Below are positions 11,165 to 23,204 of a DNA stretch of 64,000 nucleotides, piece after piece. The translations under genes and the position numbers were made by a program. Numbering within the stretch: the stretch's first letter is position 1; every line of letters begins with the position of its first letter. The notes below the pieces were generated by a model that was not told where the DNA came from, did no database searches, and saw only the letters and a program-made list of their open reading frames with translations. The stretch comes from Epiperipatus broadwayi (lineage: Eukaryota; Onychophora; Udeonychophora; Euonychophora; Peripatidae): the NCBI GenBank assembly GCA_028023455.1, contig JAQFVV010006215.1, positions 9,631,950 through 9,695,949 of the forward strand, written 5' to 3'.

Positions 11165-12716
11165 TTGATTAAAGCTTTAATTTCCTGTATCTGCCTTTTC
11201 TCTATTGACAAAAAAAAAACTGAAATTAAACATCAATTGACAAAAGAATTATTTCTTTTACATTCTGGCAGATGCTATCTTTTTTATCATCATTTCCAAT
11301 CTTATTGTTTGCCATCATATCACACAGAATCAAACGGAATGGCAGAGAAAGCAGCGCAACTGTTAAAATTAGCATTAAATAGAATAAACCACTCAAACAT
11401 TAGAGAAGCTCTGAATGTAGCAATGCTGCACCAACACATCATGCTGTCCACAGCCATTGGTAAATCACCAGCACAAATACTGATGGATAAAAAATTAAGA
11501 AATAAACTGTTAATCCTATTGCCCAAAAAAAGGAATAATCAACAAGAATTCTAGAAAATAACTACACTGCTGGAGAAAAGGTATGGATAACAGATAGCCT
11601 GTGAAAAGTGTGGCTCAAGAGCCAAATAAAAAATGTGATTTCAAACTAAATAGTGGAAGTTCAAACCTCAACAGGAGTAACATATAAAGATCACATAAAC
11701 CATGTCAGAATAAACTGGCTGAAACAAATATAAATGTGAATGCCAAAAGCCATGAAAAGACAACTAAACCTGAAAGTACTACCAAAGAAGATAGCACAGA
11801 GACTCAGGCAGTGATGAATACTGAATCAGAAGAATCTAATATACTTAAACAGCAACTGAACTCTAAGAAAAGTCAGAATACTGAGAAACTTTGACATCAT
11901 CACCAATCTTCGGTATATTCAAGGACTAAGTATTTCTTTAGAAAATTACAAAAATTAAATAGATTTCAGCATTTCTGAAGAGTAGGAAGGGTCAGTGTTG
12001 TATGTGTGTACACTCAAAAAAGGAAGTCTTAAAGAAGGCAAACTAAAATAGAAATGGATTGAACACACAATTATAAATGACCAATAAGGAAGTATACAGA
12101 AATTGACCAATAATGGAAAAAATAGATGTTTTTTCTGAGCATAGTGGTTATTATAAATACCTGTGAGTTGATTAGACAGGTATTCATTTTTGCATCAACA
12201 TGAACCCAGAAGTTGTGTGTAGTTCAACCTTGTAGTAATTGCCCAGTAGAATCCCTTCTGAAAATGAAGAAGGGAAGTAGGTAACAAAGAGGCTGCTCCG
12301 GTCTACATTATTTTTTTTATGTCATATAGCTATCATTCTAACTATTATTATTGTGATTATGCTGATTTGTTATCTATAATCTAATTAATATTATATGTAA
12401 GCTAATCGCTAATTGTGGTTGAAAAACTTTTTTTTTACTTTTTAATCCACTGAACATAATTATAAAATATTTTTTAGATGTATTACTTTTGTCAACTAGA
12501 AACAATTCGTTACACTTTTTTATTTCTCCTATTATTATTTTGTTAATTTTTTTATTGAAATTTATTAAGATTGTTGTTAAATAGTAAATAAATTAATGGG
12601 TGAAAAATGTTATGTGTATCAAACACACTTCTAGTGAAATAAGAATTGACCTGTGCATCAGAATAAAATTTCATATTAGAGATAGTAAATACTATCGATT
12701 TATTGAAGAGGGGGAG
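11165..12716 (+). mobile_element. 3' portion of a short-LTR gypsy element: integrase end
   Basis: The frame 11165-11554 contains YHTESNGMAEKAAQLLKLAL, the end of a retroelement integrase core with the third catalytic acidic residue in the ESNG block, then IGKSPAQILMDKKLRNKLL. After a stop, the C-terminal GEKVWITDS and GVTYKDHINHVR phrases follow (11570-11720). This order matches the integrase end of mag/K02A2.6-type Ty3/gypsy elements. The 5' part is missing or decayed. A purine run GAAGAGGGGGAG at 12705-12716 and an LTR follow directly. Confidence 0.7.
12705..12716 (+). other. Polypurine tract
   Basis: The run GAAGAGGGGGAG directly precedes TGTTGACATA, the start of the LTR. This is the position of the plus-strand primer of LTR retrotransposons, and it fixes the orientation of the relic as plus. 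Confidence 0.75.
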
Positions 12717-12882
12717 TGTTGACATACATTTTTTTTAGTAAAAGGATTCAATTTCCTTTGCAGTATTTTCTGAATAAATAAAATATAAATATATCTTTGA
12801 ATGTTATCTTGTTGAAGGCAGATTTTTTTATATATAAAGTTCCATCTGTTAAATCTCGAAGTAAAAAAAAAAGTATTCAACA
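12717..12882 (+). repeat. 3' LTR, about 166 bp, of the gypsy relic
   Basis: The segment starts TGTTGA and ends TTCAACA, giving the TG...CA ends and short inverted termini expected of an LTR. It lies directly after a polypurine tract and contains AATAAA near 12775. A short LTR fits mag-type gypsy elements. The matching 5' LTR is not in the window. Confidence 0.65.
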
Positions 12883-12889
12883 GAAATGA

Positions 12890-14605
12890 TATTGATTATT
12901 ACTATTATTATAGTCTTTTCTCGACTAACTCTTTCAATTGCAAACAGACATCTTTATATATATAAAAAAAGAATTTTAATTCAAATTTGCATTTAGTAAT
13001 ATAAAAATTATTGAATATAAAGATAAAATAGATACATAGAAAAGAAATAATCATCCTAGAAGAAAAAATAAAACTTGAGATCACTAATTGAAATTAAAAA
13101 GATTAATGGATATTATAGAAAAACCGGCAATAAATATAATGAAGATGAATTTATTCTCATTCTCTATTGTAATGATCACTGATGATACACAAGTGTGGCC
13201 AATATCAATCAAAAAGGTAGACCCCTAGATTTACAATCTAGAATATCCTATCGCTGCTTGTACATAGATTTCTAATGCTAATGAACACCATGTTTCATGT
13301 ACTGATGTATGTAAGAATTTTAAAATTTACTAGTGAAGATATTCAACCATGAATCCCTACAGAGACCTCAATTACTATCACTATTTTTTTTATATATGCA
13401 CTAGATCTGGGACAACCTCTAGATCTTTTTGAATTTCCTCTGCTCTGGCAAGTGAAGCCTTTTATTATTTTGTTTACCATAATATGATAGTACAATTGAT
13501 AGAATGATAGGGAATAAAATGAACTTTAAACTAAATAAATAATAAATTTTTGCTATAAACTCATTACTATTATATTCTAATATTCAGCCTAAAATATTTT
13601 TTGCAGTTATACTTTACAATTAATCTTTGTAATTTAAAATTCATGAAACCTATAGTATACACAAAAATATGTCAATTGGCTATGATTCTGAAACATAAGG
13701 TAAGGCATCTACATGTATGTTTTCTATGCCTATTCCTGCATACTACCATTAATCATGTTTTAATAATCTATCAATAATATTAGTTTTATTTATATAAATT
13801 ATTTGACTGTATATATCAAAACTAAGTTAGATATGTGCACATGAATAGTTTCAGAACATTATAATAATAGCAGGTGAACTTATACAAGCATATAATAATC
13901 ATTTATATGAATTTTGATTGTCTTTTAATTTTTATCACATATATATTCAAAAATAATGTGTGTCAATCATCATTATATACATAAATAATTAAATGCATAT
14001 AAGTTTATTATCATAAAATTAACTTTGGGAAATACTTCAAAATATTTATATATATATATATATGAGTACATAAATCGTTATTATATATATATTAGAACAT
14101 TAAAATATAATAATTGGGGTGCATGAATCATTAATATACTGTATATAAGCTTCAAAATATATAAAAGAGTCACATAAATTTTTTAAAATACATTACAAAC
14201 TTCATATAATTTATTTTATTATCTCACTTGCTCTATAAACGTCTTAATGACACATATGGTATCACTAATCGAATGTTTTAAAAGTTCTAATTAATGAAAT
14301 CAAGTCTGTCTTAATTGAAACATCATAATATAAGCACATCCATACATTAGCTCTAATAAATTATCAAGAAATTCCTAAGCTGTCTCTTTTTAATTCTTTG
14401 ATCCTCATAAAATATGGTACTAATACATATAATACATTCTTTAAACACTATGATAGTCTTATTGCTATCAATTTCAACAAGTAATTTCCACTGATATATT
14501 TACACACATTTTAATTTATTCTCTATTTAATATTTTAGAAATGAGATTATATCATAAATAATATTAATAAAATGTGATGGGACTTAATGATGAGTGATTT
14601 ATATG
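12890..14605. other. No recognisable gene; TA microsatellites
   Basis: Very A/T-rich sequence with a TA run near 14045-14063 and others nearby. Nothing coding is supported. Around 13130-13330 the composition is a little richer in G and C, but no element could be named. Confidence 0.5.
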
Positions 14606-14613
14606 AGTTAAAC

Positions 14614-15094
14614 CAGGGGTTGTCAATCTATGGTTCATGAGCCAGATGTGGATCTTGGAACCTAATCATGTGGTTCTTTTATCACGATAAACATAAACTT
14701 ATATTTTGGTGACTCTAGGAGAGAAAAAATGCATATTACAACAGGTTTCTTGAATTCAGCATTATTATAGAATTGTAATTATTGTATTTAAATATTAAAA
14801 ATTTGTAAATAAATCAAACTGTAATTTTTTGTTTTTATTTATTTATTTATTTTTAGGAGAATTTTTATTAGGATGTGTAAGAATTCTATTATGTTGTATT
14901 ACTAAAATAAATGTTCGTATATATCCACAGCCATTCAAAAATTTGTATTTTTAAGGTGCATATTTTTCAACTCTTTGTTTCCAGCTCTTTAATGTAGAGA
15001 GAGGTAGGGTATCTCTCTTCTTGCTTTTCTTTAATGGGAGAAGGGAGGGAGATTTAAACAAAGTGACTCATGTTAAAAAGTTTGCCGACCACTA
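14614..15094. mobile_element. Non-autonomous hAT element (MITE), 481 bp
   Basis: The left end reads CAGGGGTTGTCAATCTATGG and the right end, on the other strand, TAGTGGTCGGCAAACTTTTT, which are diverged versions of a common animal hAT terminal repeat. The flanks AGTTAAAC (14606-14613) and AGCTAAAC (15095-15102) are an 8-bp target duplication with one mismatch, the hAT hallmark. The inside has no open frame, so the element depended on a transposase supplied elsewhere. Confidence 0.85.
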
Positions 15095-15102
15095 AGCTAA
15101 AC

Positions 15103-15837
15103 TAATAATTCTTGTTAAATAACTTAAAATGAATAATCATATGTACAGTTTAGCTTTACAATTTTCTCCCCCCGTTTTAAAACATAAAACTAAAAAGATT
15201 ATTATAAATATTTCATTGAACAAATTCAAAATCCTAAAATTTAGAAAATATATAATAATCATTAATTTAAATAGGAAAGGATATTACCAAAAAAAAAATG
15301 ACAAAATAAAATAATATTAATTTAAATAAAATAACATTAATTTAAATAAAGTTCAGAAAGTCTATACATTTAAACTTTTATATGGATTACCTAGAATTAT
15401 CTAAGAGTGATGTTTCTGATTATTCAGCAGATTTTCTTGGTGATTTGTAATTACAGTTTAAATATTAATTTCTTTCATGTACGTTTGTTTCAGAACTCTA
15501 TATTATATAAAATTCATGGATTTAAGTTTATGATGCTGAATCCTGGGGTTTCCATAGTTATATCTCCATTATTAAAGTCAAATTTTCAAATACTAAATGT
15601 CATAATCAGTTCAGATTGGTTGTAGCTTACTTACAGTAGATTGACTTATAAATGATTAGCTGCTCCCAAGACTATTCCTAATGAAGTGGCTCTATTTCCA
15701 AGATGTAATATAGGGTCAAACTAGCAATTCATATGAAAGCTTCCAGATGCACTAAGAAGATTTATACTTGTTGCATAACTAAGATGATGAAGATCAGCAA
15801 GAAGAATAAAACAAATTGATTTTTTTTATGTGTCAAA
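15103..15837. other. No recognisable gene
   Basis: Two short open stretches (15129-15314, 15407-15625) are Lys/Asn/Ile- or Phe-rich products of A/T bias without any family resemblance and are not called as genes. Confidence 0.5.
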
Positions 15838-15905
15838 GCATCGGTCGGGAAGCAAACCCGGGACAACTCCTTGTAAGGCAGCTGTGCTGACCAATCCACC
15901 ACCAA
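15838..15905 (-). repeat. tRNA-like SINE head or tRNA pseudogene
   Basis: Minus strand: GGTGGATTGGTCAGCACAGC (A-box-like), a possible anticodon arm CCTTACAAGG, then CCCGGGTTTGCTTCCCGACC with a degenerate B box in a T-arm that can pair. The 5' and 3' ends do not form a clean acceptor stem and the B box has TTTGC in place of TTCGA. It is therefore a SINE head or pseudogene, not a working tRNA. It is strikingly G/C rich against its surroundings. Confidence 0.5.
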
Positions 15906-18900
15906 CAAATTGATTTTTGATATCAAGTTATTTAAACTTTTATCTAAGAGAATATTAATTTCTTAATTACTAAGGAAAAGTTATTATAGCAAATTTTCTA
16001 TTTCTGGAAACCAATGAAAGTTTTATAAAAAAAGAAATAATATGTACTGTTAAAATTACAAATTATACATACCAGTATTATAATTATAATACTGAGCTTA
16101 ATAAGTTTATGATAATATAATATATGCATTACAAATTTATTCTGAGTTTTTAAATTTTAATTTCTTTATGTTTAACCTTAATTAAATTGAATATATCCTG
16201 TCTAGTTTATTTACTTCAAATTTAAACATTTAACTTTTAAAAGAGATTATTTTCTCTCTCTCTCTTTTTTTTTTTTTTTTAAAAAGAAAACTACTTTATT
16301 TTAAAATTAAATAAAATTCTTTACATCAAAAATTGTATATGTATGCCTACATCTATGTACTCACAAAATTTAATTCTAATGTAATGCTAAATAATATACT
16401 ATCTTGCTAGCATTAACAATATAACATAAACATGAAATATTTCTATTTACTATTTACATATAACTCACAGATTTTATATTAACTGAACTTCACTGAGACA
16501 GCCAAAAATGTAACAAAATATAATTCAGGTAGTATGGTTTTGTTGACCCATAATTTGGTAACCAAATTGTCATAATATTTATTATAAATTAGTATTATAA
16601 ATTGTCTAATACATTGATGGCCAAAAATATCTTTGTCTATTTCAAATACATGACTTTATTCATATGTCAGATTATGCAACCCAAAATGTAACTGATATAA
16701 TTATGCAATGCCAGAAATTAAATAAGGGCTTATTCCTTAGTGTACAATATTACTATTAAGCCATGTATTGCATTAGCCAAAATGTAATGAATACTAATTA
16801 AATATATATATATATACTGTATATCAAATTTAATTTTGTATATTCATACTAAATTTATAAGCTATATCAACTAAAAGCTTTTAATAATGTAAATCCAATA
16901 TATGACTATAACTTTATTATAATTTTCTGCAAGTGAATTTATATAAATCAGACATTAAAGATTCATACATTTATAAGATGCCAATGAATCAATAAATATT
17001 TAATCATTAAATATGTAATTTAAAAACTAGGTATCTGTAACTTAATAGATATGTAAATTGAGGAATAGATGAATCATTATTTTGATAAAAGAGAATCAAA
17101 TGATGGCTTGATCTAATTAACTTCACATTGAATAATACTGATAAGTAAAATATGCTATAATTTTAATTTTTGAAAGAGAAAAGCATTTCTAATAGCTAAC
17201 TTTTTTTTAATTAAGTTAAAAAATAAAAATTAAAGATAATTTTCAAAATTTCACTTTATTATGTCAGCGTTTGTCAATCCAGCCAACATTTTTTTTTTGG
17301 CATTCTTGCAATTACAGTTTCTTTTCTTTTATGTCCTCTGAAGAATTCCAATGATAATGATGCCTTTGTTTATATGATTCCTAGATGATATCCAGCCATT
17401 TTCAACTTCATTAGATTTTTTTTTTTTCATATAGTATTACCACACATTCAAGAAATGATTTTTTTGTCTTTTTTGATTGTTATTCATTCCATTTATGATC
17501 TTATAGATATTAATTAAGATCTTAAGTTTTTTCTTTGCAAAATCTACTCACAGATCATGATTATTTGTTCAATAAATTTGTAAAACACAAGTTATCCATG
17601 TAAAAAATATTGATATCACCAAAACACAAAAGAAAGTTTTTTTATTTGGTTACTAAGAAACATTGCTTTTGTTTTTTATAAAAATTTGTTAGGGAGATTC
17701 TTTTATACAATAAAGTTTATTATTTAATATGATAAAATAATCATTTTTATTCAAACGAAATATTTATAAAATTAAGATGCATATATATATATAAATATTT
17801 CATTTACACTTGCTCATTCTTGCATTCATTCTAAGATTGAATCTATTCCTAATATTTTTTTTCTTAATTATTTTAACTATCTTAATATTAATTATATTAA
17901 ACTTTATATAAACAAATGATTCCTTATTGTTTTCTTTAATATTATGGATGGACATGTGATGTATTTGCATGTTACAATATACATATATTCATCCATCAGT
18001 TTTTTTTATTACTGAAAATCAATGATGTAATGATTTTGCAATCAAATGAAGAACACAACTTCTAAAAGTATGAATTTTTTTTTTTTCATTTATATGCTTC
18101 TTAACAGCTTTGAATTAATCATGATACTAAGGTGACAATTATATTTAACTGCCTATCAATTTAATAAATATGATTAAAATGAGAAACCTAATGAGTTTAA
18201 GTACATCATTTCCAATTACATAGTTCTTTTTGAAATATATATATATATACACACATTACAAAGTCATCCAGCGATGGACTTATTTGAAGTCACAAAGTAG
18301 CTTAGTAAAGTTGTAAAGCAGTTAAAAACTTTATATTAAATAATTGAAAAAATAAATATAGTTAAGTAAAAATAATTAAGAACTTAAAATCAAATCTAAA
18401 GTTATCCTATTGGTAATGATTATAAATAGTTATATAAAAAAAAATAAGTACTTGAATCAAAGATATTGATTTCCAAGTAAATAAAATGTTTGGAAAGATA
18501 AAAATTATGCAAATTTTATGCAAAAGCATAAAATTTAATATTTTACTCTGATTAAGATCTTAGAGGATCCTGTATAGGCTTGCTTTTTTAATTTCTTAAC
18601 CTGTGGATATTATACTTAAAATGTTTATCTTTTTGAAGAAAATGGTAAATATATATTTAAGAAAATTAGATAAAGAAATATGAAATTCAAGAACTTTTAT
18701 ATAAATATAAAAATTTCAGCTTGTATTTTTTTTTTTAAAAAAAAAAAGGATACTCTAAAATGTTCAGTTCAAATAAAATTAAATAAAAAAAGGAAAATAC
18801 ATGCTAATTAAAGAAATAATTAGTTGTACTTATTTAAGATCTTATAATGAAGAAATTATATAATGATCTATTCATAAATGGACTTTAAGAAAACAGAAAA

Positions 18901-19440
18901 ATCTTAATTTTAACATTAAACAACTTTTTATAAGCAAGAGCATTCACTGTGCCTTGAGAATCAGAAAACTTGTTTTTCTCAAGCATCAATTTAAATATAA
19001 AAAAATTAAATACATATAAGCCCGAGTTCAAAAAGAAAAAGGGTACAAGGACAAGTCATTGTAACTTAATAATAATTACTTATATAAAGATGTCACATAA
19101 CTAGAAAGTACTTTTTAGTACTAATTTTAATCTGGTCATAATGAAAAACTTGATGAAAATGGTTTTCAAAAGTATATACTGAGTGCACACAAATGTTCTC
19201 AAAATGCAATTTCTTAATAAAATGTTTCCATGCCATGCTTCACAGTCAGTATCCTGAAAATAATGTAAAAACAGCCTTTTTGCTTGTCATTCCTTGCCCT
19301 ACTTTGTTGAAATGAAATAACATACAGCATAAATGATTTGAAAACCCAAAGTGTAACTGAATTTATTATAGAGCAATGCAAAAAAAAAATTAATTACTAT
19401 GCAGAACACAAGTTCTAGAAATATATCTGGGCAATTAGAC
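15906..19440. other. No recognisable gene; low-complexity DNA
   Basis: Long A/T-rich stretch with a CT/T run at 16254-16280, a TA run near 16805-16817 and a TA/CA run near 18236-18256. No exon, RNA gene or transposon motif was found on either strand. Confidence 0.5.
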
Positions 19441-20605
19441 TTAGTTGTTAAATTTGCGGCAAGATTTTTTTTATGTACACCTGGGTCTCATTTTATGTGG
19501 TAGATAGGTTTCTCAGAAGCACAAAAGAAATTGCACAAAAATAAACATAACTTACCTTGAAAAATGGGAGATAGGTTCTGTAATTTTCAGAAATCAGCAT
19601 AAAAGCAAAACAAGGAAAAATTACTTTAAAATTTGCATTAAAAAAATAAGGAAATAAAGTATGACTAATAAAAAATTTCAAATATTTGAAAAAAATTAAT
19701 ACAAGACAAACTTTTTTTTATTAACTACAGTATTTAATTTTATATTTTTTCATACATATTTTAATCATTACCACTATTTGACAATATGCGTTCGTTTATG
19801 AACTAGTAAAAAATCAGATTTGTGATGTGATGCACAACTAGCACCACTTTCAGTCTTGTACTGTGTTAATGGTTTTCTGTTTCTATATTTAAAAAAATTA
19901 GATCGCAATCAAAACAAAAAGATTATACATTATCATTAGAAAGATTATTTTCAGTTTATAAAATCTTAGTTATTATTTTAAAAATCTAAAAAAAATATTT
20001 ATTTCTGTTAATATCTAACAAAATGTTTTAAAAGTTTAAAATTTTTGAATATTTATCTACATACTGAAACAGTCAATCTTAGTTCAAGATCAAGTTTCAT
20101 CCCGCTCCTTTGTGTTATATGTATATGTTATGTGTGTTTCTGAGAAGCATCTATAAAAATTTATAAATATAAATCTCAAAAATTTTCTTTAATTTTAAAT
20201 ATTGGCTTTTATAGATGCGACTCAGATATATACATATATTAATGGAGCATTTATATATATATATAAAAGCACAAAGAAATATTGTAAATAATTTTGTATT
20301 TTTTTTTAATATTTTATTTATTTTGTAAATATTTTTCTTCATATAACTACATAAAAATTCAAGATGGAAGATGCAGTCGTTAATTGTCCAAGAATAATTA
20401 AAGGGGTGGAAACATTACTTTGTTTCATGATTAAAAAGGAATTTTTAAATTAAAGTAAAATTTAAAACAAAACTAATTGATTTGAATTTATTTTTGGACA
20501 GTTATCTAGCAATTGCATCTTTACTAACAATAGAGAAAATATTTCTGTAAATTAAAGATTAATTAAGAGTTAATTAAAAACATTCTTTGAATAACTCAAA
20601 GTTTG

Positions 20606-20640
20606 TATAAATAGGGCCCAAAATCTATTGTCAGAGTTTG
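20606..20640 (+). promoter_or_regulatory. TATA box and initiator-like sequence
   Basis: TATAAATAGGGCCC at 20607-20620 is followed after about 25 bases by TCAGAGTT, close to the arthropod initiator consensus. The next 300 bp are unusually rich in G and C and include a 67-codon open frame (20728-20931, Ser/Pro/Lys rich) with no known relatives. This could be a transposon promoter. Evidence is sequence pattern only. Confidence 0.35.
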
Positions 20641-21635
20641 GTCAATAGTCACTAACTGACTTCGCGTCTGTTTAATTTTGAGAGGTCTAAGCCACCTTCC
20701 CCTCCATCTTTAGCCTGACTCTTCACTGTGCAGAGATGTAGCTCTTACCGCTCAAGTGTGCCCATGCCGTCAAAGAACCGCCAAGACCAAGAGACTAAAT
20801 CAAAGAATACCACCTGCCACAGAAGACTCGTGCCTACTTCATCCCATAGTCATGAGGTAACAAGTCTAAAGCCACTACAATTGTCTTACATGAATCCTAA
20901 CTCTTTAAAATTAATGTTTCCTTTATGTTAAACCTCTTTTTAACTCACTAATTGGCAAGCATGTTAATCTAATAATTATTTCCTTGGTATCGATTCTCTA
21001 TAACCTAATCTTATTATAAAATATTTCATCCAACTCACGCTTATTTTTCTTATAATTTAGTGCGGTTATAATTTAATTTTAAAGATATTTTTCACTTAAT
21101 GTTATTTGTAAATGCCAATCAAACCCAGTCTTATGAACTTCTTCTATATCCCGCTGTAAAATAGAAGGGGGGGAATTAATGAGTTCTGGTTATTTATTTC
21201 TAAATAGTTTGCAAGACTGAGTTTTTCTTTTAAAATGAATATATGCTTTTTGTTTTTAAAAATATATTTTACCATGAAATTATACAAAATATATGAACAC
21301 TTTGCAATCTGGGTGGATATTGGTGTCCATTAGTTTTATTAATTTCTTTATTCATCATCATCATCACCAAAAAGGCTGGTGAACAAATTCTATTTTATTG
21401 TTTGCACTTTTAAGTGCACGAATTTTAGTTTTTTTTATATATATTTAAACAAAATAGTATTGATTCAAGAAGGGGGAGAAATGCATGCTTCATTAATTAT
21501 AGTTTTAACTTTTGATAAATGATTATCTTACATTGGGTCATTATTTTTAACATATCATTATGTATTTGTTAAACTATTTAAGGCTTTTAGTATTTAAAAC
21601 CAATGATTTCATATTTTATAATAGAGCGTAGGGCT

Positions 21636-21757
21636 TGATCTGATTTGTCTGTACCTCATTCCAGGGATTCACGATCATCTTCGTTTGCCATTCTTCTCTG
21701 TAAAGTAAATATTTATATACTGCTTTGATTCGCCTGTACTTCATTCCAGGGATTTGA
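21636..21757 (+). repeat. Two diverged direct copies of a 35-bp motif
   Basis: The motif TTGTCTGTACCTCATTCCAG at about 21645 recurs as TCGCCTGTACTTCATTCCAG at about 21730, with extended similarity to both sides (TGAT before, GGGATT after). The period is about 86 bp. It lies in the less A/T-rich core of the inverted-repeat-bounded segment. Confidence 0.6.
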
Positions 21758-21894
21758 AGCCTTCCATCCTTTTTTATTGTTCTTGTTCATAATAGGGGTC
21801 TAAGTCTACTACCTGGAACAAGCCAGTTAGTGTAGTTGAAGCTCTGCACGGACTTACCGTAAACTGGATCCATAGCAACTTCCTACCTTTTCCA

Positions 21895-22101
21895 TTAAGT
21901 ACGCTCAGCCTGAAGCTGGTGTACCACCTTCAAATAGAATGACATTTTCTTGGCCAAATGAGCCACCCTCTCTCTCACTGACATAATTCTAGCACCGCAA
22001 TTTCTTAGTTTTCTAGCCTGTTTAGCAAAATAAATCATAATGCTATGTGATAATGAAATGTTTTTCTCTTTGTAATATTTTTCGTTGGAGTTTAGATCCA
22101 A
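21895..22101 (-). CDS. Unidentified 68-codon frame, basic
   Basis: I do not recognise this frame. It encodes a basic polypeptide with KQARKLRNCGARIMSVRERV in its middle and a likely helical C-terminus (AKKMSFYLKVVHQLQAER). Similarity to the frame continues upstream of the ATG for a few codons, so it may be an exon or a piece of a decayed transposon gene. The local composition is richer in G and C than the neighbourhood, which argues against pure chance. No splice sites were established. Confidence 0.25.
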   Translation of the reverse strand: MDLNSNEKYYKEKNISLSHSIMIYFAKQARKLRNCGARIMSVRERVAHLAKKMSFYLKVVHQLQAERT

Positions 22102-23204
22102 CCTCTCATGAAGCTGCCCTCCCTTTTATTGAAATAAGCCGTTCCTGTATTTATAGAGTTCCACAATATTCTATCGTTAAATGTTGAAGATGTTTAATAA
22201 ATAAATGTTTTTAAGTATATTTTGATCACAATATATCCTCATTTTAGTGTTGTAAATAAATTCTATAGATGAAAATAAAGTTGTATCCAATGCCGAGGGT
22301 ATCCCATTAAAGTCATCCAAACAGCGAAACTCTATTATTGTCATATCTTTATATATTTTAATGTATAAATGTCTACCAATCACCCAGATAAATCTGTTTT
22401 TATAACATTGAATAAAACCTATTTTAAATATAGGTTCAGTATTGTAACTGCCACACTAAATTGATATCTATTAAAATAAAATAATTGTATAAAGATTGTC
22501 AAAGATTTGTAACCAAAATAAAAGTTTAAATATGTGAAGTTGAGTATATATATATAAAATTATCTTGAATTTTGTCAAAATAAATATTTATATTTTTAAA
22601 CTTAATCCAGTTGTTCGAATCTCCTTAATATATTTATTTTGTTTTTTTTACTTATATCTCGGGTTCACTCAATCTCTCATCATCATCATCAGCTGAGTTC
22701 TCATGCAAAACAATGTAACACTGGGTCCGGAAATAATTAATTTATGTAGTATCACCATAGGTGTTGTCCGTAGTGTTATAGATTTGGGAAATGGGCAAAC
22801 ATGTTAGAATTCATGATTGCTCCTGACCTGTGTATCTCAGGCATGATTGGATTCGAGGTAGTTTTGCTCAGATTCTAAATCTTGTTGGATGAACATACAT
22901 TTTTGACCGGTACAGTACATATAAATCTATTATTATTTACTCATTAGTAGAAGTAGGTTATTTACATAGAAGCTAAGATTCTAAATACAGCTTCAGGTCA
23001 TATTCCCATTAGCTGCTAATATAACATTATATTTTTGAGAAAAAAAAGTATTTCTAGTCAAAATAAGTTATTAATAATTTTAATTTCTTGATATCTAATA
23101 AATATAGCGAAATGTGAAAGATATTAAGAAGAAACAGAAATCGCATAACTTCAAAATCGCATTAAAATAATCCACATAAAACGAGACCCAGGTATATATA
23201 AAAT

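Larger units (their letters stand above)
19470..23202. mobile_element. Candidate DNA transposon bounded by inverted repeats
   Basis: Position 19480-19500 and the reverse complement of 23172-23192 agree at 20 of 21 bases, both starting CCTGGGTCTC, and weaker agreement extends about ten bases outward on both sides. Such a G/C-rich match is unlikely by chance in this background. The 3.7-kb inside includes a less A/T-rich core (20600-22140) with a TATA/initiator-like signal, a G-run, a diverged direct repeat and one unidentified minus-strand frame. The target duplication is unclear (TACA against TATA). No transposase motif was recognised. It could instead be two inverted copies of a dispersed repeat. 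Confidence 0.4.

Noticed and set aside
11320-11526. Minus-strand 68-codon frame
   Set aside because: Antisense shadow of the integrase relic.
13130-13330. Possible tRNA or exon
   Set aside because: Slightly higher G/C but no box pair, cloverleaf or open frame.
20728-20931. 67-codon Ser/Pro/Lys-rich frame
   Set aside because: No motif or family resemblance; kept only as context for the promoter-like signal.
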